Program-made: the position numbers and the translations under genes
In this document: positions 12,601-21,982 of the stretch, piece by piece
Layout: each line of letters opens with the position of its first letter
How positions within the stretch are numbered: position 1 is the first letter of the stretch
Assembly: GCF_041381155.1 (NCBI RefSeq)
Contig: NC_091134.1
Span: forward strand, 63,232,902 to 63,296,901
DNA from: Argopecten irradians
Taxonomy: Eukaryota; Mollusca; Bivalvia; Pectinida; Pectinidae
Reading direction: 5' to 3'
Length of the DNA: 64,000 nucleotides
Notes under the pieces: model-generated
What the model saw: the letters and a program-made list of their open reading frames with translations, nothing else
What the model was told of the DNA's origin: nothing
The model's database searches: none

Positions 12601-15482
12601 CCACTGTCCCTTGGCTGTAACAATGTTTTACAACATGTGATGGCGCCGCTAACATAAGCGCCCCCGTCCCTTGGCTGTAACAATGTTTTACAACATGTGA
12701 TGCCTCTAACATAAGTGCCCCTGTCCCTTGGCTGTAACAATGTTTTACAACATGTGACGCCTCTAACATAAGTGCCCCTGTCCCTTGGCTGTAACAATGT
12801 TTTACAACATGTGATGCCTCTAACATAAGCGCCCCCGTCCCTTGGCTGTAACAATGTTTTACAACATGTGATGCCTCTAACATAAGTGCCCCTTTCCCTT
12901 GGCTGTAACAATGTTTTACAACATGTGATGGCGCCTCTAACATAAGCGCCCCCGTCCCTTGGCTGTAACAATGTTTTACAACATGTGATGGCGCCTCTAA
13001 CATAAGTGCCCCTGTCCCTTGGCTGTAACAATGTTTTACAACATGTGATGGTGCCGGTAACATAAGCGCCCCCGTCCCTTGGCTGTAACAATGTTTTACA
13101 ACATGTGATTGCGCCTCTAACATAAGTGCCCCTGTCCCTTGCTGTAACAATGTTTTACAACATGTGATGCCTCTAACATAAGCGCCCCCGTCCCTTGGCT
13201 GTAACAATGTTTTACAACATGTGATGGCGCCTCTAACATAAGTGCCCCTGTCCCTTGGCAGTAACAATGTTTTACAACATGTGATGCCTCTAATAATAAG
13301 CGCCCCCGTCCCTTGGCTGTAACAATGTTTTACAACATGTGATGGCGCCTCTAACATAAGTGCCCCTGTCCCTTGGCTGTAACAATGTTTTACAACATGT
13401 GATGGCGCCTCTAACATAAGTACCCCTGTACCTTGCTGTAACAATGTTTTACAACATGTGATGCCGCTAACATAAGCGCCCCCGTCCCTTGGCTGTAACA
13501 ATGTTTTACAACATGTGATTGCGCCTCTAACATAAGTGCCCCTGTCCCTTGGCTGTAACAATGTTTTACAACATGTGATGGCGCCTCTAAAATAAGTGCC
13601 CCCGTCCCTTGGCTGTAACAATGTTTTACAACATGTGATGGCGCCTCTAACATAAGTGCCCCTGTCCCTTGGCTGTAACAATGTTTTACAACATGTGATG
13701 CCTCTAACATAAGCGCCCCCGTCCCTTGGCTGTAACAATGTTTTACAACATGTGATGGCGCCTCTAACATAAGCGCCCCCCGTCCCTTGGCTGTAACAAT
13801 GTTTTACAATATGTGATGCCTCTAACATAAGCGCCCCCGTCCCCTGGCTGTAACAATGTTTTACAACATGTGATGCCTCTAACATAAGCGCCCCCGTCCC
13901 TTGGCTGTAACAATGTTTTACAACATGTGATGGCGCCTCTAACATAAGTGCCCCTGTCCCTTGGCTGTAACAATGTTTTACAACATGTGATGGCGCCTCT
14001 AACATAAGCGCCCCCGTCCCTTGGCTGTAACAATGTTTTACAACATGTGATGGTGCCTCTAACATAAGTGCCCCTGTCCCTTGGCTGTAACAATGTTTTA
14101 CAACATGTGACGCCTCTAACATAAGTGCCCCTGTCCCTTGGCTGTAACAATGTTTTACAACATGTGATGGCGCCTCTAACATAAGTACCCCTGTCCCTTG
14201 GCTGTAACAATGTTTTACAACATGTGATGGCGCCTCTAACATAAGCGCCCCCGTCCCTTGGCTGTAACAATGTTTTACAACATGTGATGGCGCCTCTAAC
14301 ATAAATGCCCCTGTCCCTTGGCTGTAACAATGTTTTACAACATGTGATGGCGCCTCTAACATAAGCGCCCCCGTCCCTTGGCTGTAACAATGTTTTACAA
14401 CATGTGATTGCGCCTCTAACATAAGTGCCCCCGTCCCTTGGCTGTAACAATGTTTTACAACATATGATGGCGCCTCTAACATAAGCGCCCCCGTCCCTTG
14501 GCTGTAACAATGTTTTACAACATGTGATGGCGCCTCTAACATAAGCGCCCCCGTCCCTTGGCTGTAACAATGTTTTACAACATGTGATGCCTCTAACATA
14601 AGCGCCCCCGTCCCTTGGCTGTAACAATGTTTTACAACATGTGATGGTGCCTCTAACATAAGTGCCCCTGTCTCTTGGCTGTAACAATGTTTTACAACAT
14701 GTGATGGCGCCTCTAACATAAGTGCCCCTGTCCCTTGGCTGTAACAATGTTTTACAACATGTGATGGCGCCTCTAACATAAGTGCCCCTGTCCCTTGGCT
14801 GTAACAATGTTTTACAACATGTGATGGTGCCGCTAACATAAGCGCCCCCGTCCCTTGGCTGTAACAATGTTTTACAACATGTGATGGCGCCTCTAACATA
14901 AGTGCCCCTGTCCCTTGGCTGTAACAATGTTTTACAACATGTGATGGTGCCTCTAACATAAGTGCCCCCCTCCCTTGGCTGTAACAATGTTTTACAATAT
15001 GTTATGCCTCTAACATAAGCGCCCCTGTCCCTTGGCTGTAATAATGTTTTACAACATGTGATGCCTCTAACATAAGCGCCCCCGTCCCTTGGCTGTAACA
15101 ATGTTTTACAACATGTGATGGTGCTTCTAACATAAGTGCCCCTGTCCCTTGGCTGTAACAATGTTTTACAACATGTGATGCCGCTAACATAAGTGCCCCT
15201 GTCCCTTGGCTGTAACAATGTTTTACAACATGTGATGCCGCTAACATAAGTGCCCCTGTCCCTTGGCTGTAACAATGTTTTACAACATGTGATGGCGCCG
15301 CTAACATAAGCGCCCCCGTCCCTTGGCTGTAACAATGTTTTACAACATGTGATGGCGCCTCTAACATAAGTGCCCCTGTCCCTTGGCTGTAACAATGTTT
15401 TACAACATGTGATACCTCTAACATAAGCGCCCCCGTCCCTTGGCTGTAACAATGTTTTACAACATGTGATGCCTCTAACATC
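6700..15482. repeat. Giant 60/57-bp minisatellite array
   Basis: About 148 tandem units, each built on CCCTTGGCTGTAACAATG, TTTTACAACATGTGATG and a CTCTAACATAAGYGCCCC segment. Two length classes alternate: 60 bp with GATGGCGCCTC, and 57 bp lacking three of those bases. Rare markers (GGCAGTAAC, TAATAATAAG, GTACCCCTG, TTGCTGTAAC) recur in the same order at distant places, showing higher-order duplication. Because 57 and 60 are multiples of three and the unit lacks stops in some minus-strand frames, very long open frames arise; they encode only the repeat and switch frame with C-run length. Confidence 0.97.
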
Positions 15483-15853
15483 AGCAGTGTAGCCAATACT
15501 ACATGAACTTGTGAATCTTTTACATGAGAATCCAGACATGATAATGTATCTAAAAGGATAAAATGCATACCTGTATACAAGTTTACTGGGCGCTAATTAC
15601 GGCCAATACGGTAATAGTTTTTATACCATGCATGGATCAAGTATTATCAGAGTCACTGTGTCGCTTCATTTCATAGAAAACATGTATTCACTAACGAAAA
15701 ACGAAGACAGTCAATTTAGTCAGTTACACAAATACATTACCTGATCAACCAACATATCAAGAAATCTTCATACTAACTATGATAATGTTTTATTTTATAT
15801 ATACCTAAATTATTGGATATATGTAAAATGTTGATGTAACTTTGAGTATTTAA
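15483..15853. other. Unassigned stretch
   Basis: Unique AT-rich sequence between the 60-bp array and the TTAA-flanked element. No splice-bounded exon, RNA gene or repeat is recognised. Confidence 0.5.
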
Positions 15854-17079
15854 AGGCCCAATATCCGCATCTTTCTTATTTTTTCATTATTTAGGAGAAT
15901 GTTGAAAAAAAATCCTGTTGTAAATCATGCAGAGAGAGGACTAAATCAAAGTCAAGATGAGCGATTATGATTCGGAATACTTTGATAAAAATCTTAAACA
16001 TCGCTAGGTGGGTCCCACTTTGTCAAACAAGCCGAAGTTAGCCGACATTGTAACGTCGTTGCCGAGAACGTCATGTGACTACCGTTACTACGTAACGTCT
16101 GTCCGAACTCTTCCGAAAACGGGTCATGAACTTTCCGACTTCTGTTCGGTAATAATCGTAACTTCTATGGCGACCAGTTTAAAATGAAGGCATGTTTACA
16201 TGTATCGACTTTCAGCAACTGCTGTACTAAAGTTATTAAAAAATCATTACAAATATTCTTTAATATATCTTAATTTCAACTACATCTACAAATACTAACA
16301 ATATCGGAGTCGAATTTAACTTGAAATTTTGTTGATAGTTACGTATAGTGTGGCTTTAAGTTTTGGTATAAATAGTGTGTGCATGACCAGTAAAATACCA
16401 ATGAAATTCTTACAATCTATCCTATATATACACCAATAGAATTTGTTATTTGAGACCATAATGACATCAGTGCTATTCTTAGTATGGTTATATCTATAGG
16501 TGCTATGAAATCTTACTTATATCTATTTTTAGACCAGGATGTCCGTAGCAAAAATTTTGTAATAAAAATGAGGAAATAAACTTGAAACTTGTGCATGATA
16601 TACTTTGAATTTATGATCAAATGGTAAATGAATTTAGAATTATTTGTGATCATATTTTTAATGATACAGAGATATACTTTTTAGTCTCTTAAGCCCACTA
16701 CCTTTTCAATATAAAATATGAAAGTTTTGTAAAAACAACAATAACAAAAGAAAAATTATATTGAAGGCCTAAGATGAGGTTACAACATGAAATAAATGCA
16801 AGATTTCCTCTGTAATCTATATATGTTACTTGTAACAGTAAAGACTCATTTTGCTGCTTTGTCATCTGGCGCAGTGAGTCAACTGACGCGCATTGCGGAA
16901 AACATCAGAAGGCCCACGTTATGAAAACATTTTATTTTTTTAAGTAAAATGTTTAGAAGGTGATGATGAGAGTAGCATTAATGGTAAGTCAAAAAAATTT
17001 TCGACTCTACAAAATTAACAATCTTGTTTTACACTTACATTTTAAAAATCAAAAGCCGATAAAGAAACAGTGTGGGCCT
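15854..17079. mobile_element. Non-autonomous element with TTAA target duplications
   Basis: The 1,226-bp segment begins AGGCCCA and ends TGGGCCT, perfect inverted termini, and each end abuts TTAA (15850-15853 and 17080-17083). TTAA duplication is the habit of piggyBac and Kolobok transposases. No transposase is encoded, so it would need a helper elsewhere. A GC-richer patch at about 16000-16160, with several CG dinucleotides, stands out from the AT-rich rest. The termini match only weakly beyond the first seven bases. Confidence 0.55.
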
Positions 17080-18705
17080 TTAATGATTAGTAAAGTACAT
17101 GTAGTAAAGGTCTAAAAAATACCTGGAGTTAGAAAAAGTGTACCTGGTAGTCCTAACAATGAAAACATTTTATTTGTTATGTATTTTGCCTACTTAATAT
17201 TCAACAAACTATGAATATCCGTGTTTAAACATCCTTAAGACAAGTGTAAATTTTATAGTCCCTAGCTACATATAGAGTGTCATTAACTCTTCTTCAAAGT
17301 CACAAAATTTGATCTCCTTTATATGATTATAACTTGAATTATTTTAATTTTTTTTTATATTATTGACCGAAAAAAATTGTATACAGTTTCTGATGGGAAT
17401 ACACTCTGATTAAGTCCTTATAGGTCAATTCAATCTAAGTCATCGCAGCTATAATCATGTGAACATGTGAAACTAAAACCTTGTTGATGTCTCTTTTTAT
17501 GAAATCATATTGCACTGTTTTAATTAACCAATCAGAGACGCGTTACAAAATGCCAACATCATTTTTAAGCTATGAAATGATAACATAATTTTTAAGTCAA
17601 TGAAAATACTAGAAAATACTACAAGAAAGATGGAATCGGGTCAATTACCAGCAACTAGGCTCCATGATCATGAACAAATCTTAGCCAATCATTAATGGCG
17701 GAACTTCTTATAGCGTCATCTTTGATACTACCAGAAACATATATACATATAGATTGGAAACTCCTTCTTTGTCGACAGGCAGAGGGACCTTCGGTTTATA
17801 GACATTTTCCCTTGGCTAACTACTATTAAGTGTATTCTTTTAAACATGATATTTTTGCATCAATACAAAGTTTAAACTTTATATCAAGGTTTGATGTGAC
17901 CAGTTTTTCCAATTGATGTTATTCAACATGAATTTTGAAAGCATGAAAATCGGCAATTTTACCTGGTTTTTCGAAAATCAGACATTCAACACAGGAAGTG
18001 CATTTTGTTTTTTTTCATATGTAAGTGAAAATATTATTTTTTCTTCCCAAAATAGTACTCAAACCATCTGAAAATTACTGTACTTTTACAACATTTCAAA
18101 GATATTCTGCTGTATTTAACTATTTAAAAGTTTATCTAAAAACCCCTAAGCCCATACAGAGGTACATTTGTTGCCAATCTATACATTGTATATATGTTTC
18201 TGATACTACGTTACTATTCAGTGTTAACTCTTCTTCAAATTCCCTTTTAATTTAGAGAAATTAACAGTATAACAATAAAACCAGTATACTGTATATGATT
18301 ATGGACAATAATAGGCAGAAAATCTAATTATAAGTTCTAGAAATCTAATGTTATCACATTTTTGAATGTAAAGCAAGCAAACTGAATAATAAAGATTAGC
18401 AGATTAGGGGAAGCTAAACAAATACTGCAATGTAGCATATAGGCTTAGGTCTAAAACTTATGCAAAATAATCATCAAAATCGATTTTTTAATTGTGAAGT
18501 ACACAGTTTGGGTATACTTCCAAGTACTAACAGTTATTATGTTATATATAAGGCTATAAGTTGTTACACCAAACTTCTTCATGGTCAACTTCCGGAGAGC
18601 CACAGCTCGTACAGTTTACAGTAAAATTTCATTAGTACATCTACTGTGACATAAAGAGACTATAAATATGTAAATGTTTTATTAAAAACAATAATGTAAA
18701 AATCG
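17080..18705. other. AT-rich noncoding stretch
   Basis: About 1.6 kb of AT-rich sequence without a supported gene. A small plus-strand open frame at 18025 has no family signature and looks accidental. Confidence 0.5.
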
Positions 18706-18712
18706 TACTTAC

Positions 18713-18780
18713 GATATTGTCGCTCGAAGACTCTAGACCATCCCCAGACCATCCCCAGACCATACCTGTTTATAAATAAC
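18713..18780 (-). promoter_or_regulatory. Candidate minus-strand promoter and noncoding first exon
   Basis: On the minus strand a TATTTATAAAC motif (18769-18779) is followed about 55 bases on by a strong GTAAGTAC splice donor (intron begins at 18712). Between them GACCATCCCC is repeated. The arrangement suits a short 5' noncoding exon, and the IAP gene further left on the same strand needs one. This is inference: no continuity is seen and the intron would be about 12.5 kb long. Confidence 0.25.
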
Positions 18781-19490
18781 CACGGGTTTTCTTACTCTAT
18801 AAATAGATTGTTACTATTTAGAGGTATTTTATGGAAATTCCCTTTCTAATATTAGAGGCGGTTAGACATGCGTAGTTCTATTTCACCAACCGGGGGTCGT
18901 CCTTAGATTTGAAAAATTCAGCAAAATAAAGTGCAGGCTTTAATTATGTACACACAGCTTTTTAACCTTAAATAACATCTATATAAAAGTATATATATTT
19001 TTAATCTACACAACATTTGCAATTGTTATGCAGAGTTCATTTTTGGACAGGTCTGCTTTTTGTGGTTTTGTGAGCCTGTAAAAACCATGGTAACCATTTT
19101 TTTAAATGCAAAAAATTGGGATTTTCAACCCAACATTGCACCCCCTCTAGAAGAACTTTTTTCTTGAACACAGTTTAAAACCAAGCATCACTGCCGTGAT
19201 AGCGGAACTGAGCCTATTTCGACATAGGTATATCATAAACTTTTGAGCTACATGTATCTTACCTCGTACCCCGGCTATCAATTTCTGCTGCTACAGTATT
19301 GAGTTTTTCTATCTCATTGGCACATTCGCACATTGGGATACCCTCTAAACCATTAAACTCGAACCCATTTTGGGAATTTCTATATAATTCTTTAGATTGA
19401 ATTCACCAATTTTAGGACATAGGGGAGAGTGGGGGTAGTTGAGCCACAGGGTTAGTTGAACAAGTGGCGGGAAATAGTTTTACGTCATGT

Positions 19491-19553
19491 TTATGACGTC
19501 ATAATCGATTTTTCTGAAGCCGCCGTTATTTGAAGTGGACGTCAGCAAAAGAG
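19491..19553 (+). promoter_or_regulatory. CRE-like palindrome and noncoding first exon of the transposon
   Basis: TTATGACGTCATAA (19491-19504) is a full CRE/ATF-type palindrome 70 bp inside the left terminus. It is followed by AAAGAG then GTAAGT, a strong splice donor with the intron starting at 19554. The matching acceptor is TTGTCCACAG ending at 21976, seven bases before the transposase start. This suggests a 2.4-kb 5' intron containing the minisatellites. Confidence 0.45.
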
Positions 19554-19794
19554 GTAAGTCGATATTGCCATAACATTTTTTTTAATACAAGAAAATTATT
19601 TTTCACACTCCAAAGTATTTTTTCGGGAATTATGTATTTTCCGATTACCGCTTTATTTCTTATTGTGATTTATATGAATTATGTACCGTCGAGATCTGTA
19701 GAATCACGCGTATCATTTCGTATCAAAACTATTTGTCAGACCATTACCTAAATCGCATTACAGACCATTAAAAATTTATACTATACGCGGGGCT

Positions 19795-19872
19795 AGTTGA
19801 GCCACCTACGATGGGGCAAGTTGAACCACTGGGTCAACGTGCCCTTAGACTGGTTCAACTTGCCCCACTAAG
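19795..19872. repeat. Left subterminal repeats of the transposon
   Basis: Degenerate copies of GGGGCAAGTTGAACC and its complement occur in both orientations between 19795 and 19872, related to the inner part of the terminal repeat (TAGTTGAGCC). A matching cluster is at 25128-25190. Repeated subterminal motifs of this kind are commonly transposase-binding sites; that role is inferred. Confidence 0.6.
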
Positions 19873-19978
19873 TGCCCGCATCGCCTTTCATAGTTACATA
19901 ATGTTAAAGAATGTTTCAGCAAATTTCAGTTTGTATTTTCAAAATTGTCCAGTGTAGATGTTCATAATGACATGTATA

Positions 19979-20160
19979 AAATATCAAAGAAATACAATTT
20001 AACAAAGCATGACAATTTTTTGATGGATGTGGCGCAGTGGTAGAAGGCGCAGGTATGTTTGGATAGGCGATTGGGTGCCGTAGATCGTGAGTTCGAGGCC
20101 CGGATAGGGCACGAGTCAATAAATTGTCATGCTTTGTTAAATTATATTTCTTTGATATTT
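19979..20160 (+). mobile_element. tRNA-like palindromic insertion (SINE-like) with 13-bp target duplication
   Basis: A 182-bp unit lies between perfect direct repeats AATGACATGTATA (19966-19978 and 20161-20173). Its first and last 43 bases are inverted copies with two differences. The core between them carries an A-box-like TGGCGCAGTGG (20030-20040) and a B-box-like GTTCGAGGCC (20091-20100), the internal RNA polymerase III promoter of tRNA genes. The A-to-B spacing is wider than in an intronless tRNA and the D arm does not pair well, so it is a tRNA relative rather than a working tRNA. A 13-bp duplication points to LINE-type insertion, while the long inverted arms are not a normal SINE feature. 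Confidence 0.65.
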
Positions 20161-20477
20161 AATGACATGTATATGTATATAATATCATCATTACCTTATA
20201 CATGTAACGTTAAGAACATGTGTGTGAACTCGTGTAAATATGTCCTCCCCACGATCAGCTGATTTGATCTTCTTTTGATTACCGCTCGCCGTTACATGGA
20301 CGATTATGATTGGTAAGATCGTATAAGATATTATCGATTAAGGTTAAATTGACATATAAAAAATATTTAAGTGAAGTGAGAAATTCATGAAATGTATATA
20401 GTAAAATAACTCAAGTTGACTCACATTATGTGTCATGCTGTATTCCCAAGGTCTGCCTACAAACTTTCCCTGTCCTA

Positions 20478-21290
20478 AATCATGTACGAGCTGTACGTAC
20501 CCTGTCCTATATCATGTACGAGCTGTATGTACACTGTCCTATATCACGTACGAGCTGTATGTACACTGTCCTATATCACGTTCGAGCTGTATGTACCCTG
20601 TCCTATATCATGTACGAGCTGTATGTACACTGTCCTATATCATGTACGAGCTGTATGTACCCTGTCCTATATCATGTACGAGCTGTATGTACCCTGTCCT
20701 ATATCATGTACGAGCTGTATGTACCCTGTCCTATATCATGTACGAGCTGTATGTACCCTGTCCTATATCATGTGCGAGCTGTATGTACCCTGTCCTTATA
20801 TCATGTACGAGCTGTATGTACCCTGTCCTATATCATGTACGATCTGTATGTACCCTGTCCTATATCATGTACGATCGAGTTGTATGTACCCTGTCCTATA
20901 TCATGTACGAGTTGTATGTATCCTGTCCAATATCCCGAGCTGTATGTTCCCTGTCCTATATCATGTGCGAGCTGTATGTACCCTGTCCTATATCACGTTC
21001 GAGCTGTATGTACCCTGTCCTATATCATGTACGATCGAGTTGTATGTACCCTGTCCTATATCATGTACGAGTTGTATGTATCCTGTCCAATATCCCGAGC
21101 TGTATGTTCCCTGTCCTATATCATGTACGAGCTGTATGTACACTGTCCTATATCACGTTCGAGCTGTATGTACCCTGTCCTATATCATGTACGAGCTGTA
21201 TGTACCCTGTCCTATATCTCGTGCGAGCTGTATGTACCCTATCCTATATAATGTACGAGCTATATGTACCCTATCCTATATCTCGTACTC
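20478..21290. repeat. 32-bp minisatellite inside the transposon
   Basis: Roughly 25 units of 32 bp, each TGTACCCTGTCCTATATCAT followed by GTACGAGCTGTA, with scattered variants (CACTG for CCCTG, CGTTCG for TGTACG). All three plus-strand frames stay largely open, giving Cys/Tyr/Val-rich frames of about 270-300 codons. These are products of the repeat, not a protein family. Confidence 0.93.
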
Positions 21291-21435
21291 ATGAAACACA
21301 TTATTTCCACATAAACACTACAACACTTTCATAAAGTATTTGTAAGCAGTTCCACACATTCGGAAATCTTGATTTACAGCAGAATATGTACACAATCACG
21401 ACTACTATTCCGTCACTACTACTATTTACGTCCAA

Positions 21436-21868
21436 GTACCCTGTCCTATATCATGCACGAGCTCTGTGTACCCTGTCCAATATCACGAGCTGTAATATCA
21501 CAAGCTGTATATGTACCCTGTCTTATTCACATTTGCTGGATGTACCCTGTCAACGTCCATGCATTATAATGTACCCTGTTCAATTCACATGTGCTGTACC
21601 TACTCTGTCCAATATCACGAACTTTTTGTACCCTGTCCAATATCACGAGCTGTATGTACCCTATCCAATATCCCGAGCTGTATGTACCCTGTCCAATATC
21701 ACGAGCTGTATGTACCCTGTCCAATATCACGAGCTGTATGTACCCTGTCCAATATCACGAGCTGTATGTATCCTGTCCAATATCACGAGCTGTATGTATC
21801 CTGTCCAATATCCCGAGCTGTATGTACCCTGTCCAATATCCCGAGCTGTATGTACCCTGTCCAATATC
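21436..21868. repeat. 28-bp minisatellite, shortened relative of the 32-bp array
   Basis: Units of 28 bp, TGTACCCTGTCCAATATCAC then GAGCTGTA, clearest at 21620-21868. The unit equals the neighbouring 32-bp unit less four bases. The two arrays are separated by about 145 bp of unique sequence. Both lie in the presumed 5' intron of the transposase. Confidence 0.9.
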
Positions 21869-21982
21869 GCCCAATTCATGCCATTTGCGTATCAATAATC
21901 CTATTTTACTATGCTAAATTTATTTTTACGCTTTTTATCTATATGCAATACATGTCTTTCTTTATGTTGTCCACAGATCAAT

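Noticed and set aside
6700-15482. CRISPR-like repeat array
   Set aside because: Units are contiguous and homogeneous with no unique spacers, and the genome is animal.
12473-15539. Other long minus-strand frames (828 and 591 codons) in the same array
   Set aside because: They have the same cause as the 1,121-codon frame and switch frame wherever a C run changes length.
20022-20117. Functional tRNA gene
   Set aside because: A and B boxes are present, but their spacing is too wide, the D arm does not pair, and the unit sits between long inverted arms.
20430-21334. Three plus-strand frames of 270-300 codons rich in Cys and Tyr
   Set aside because: All three frames of one 32-bp repeat are open at once, so this is a property of the unit, not coding sequence.
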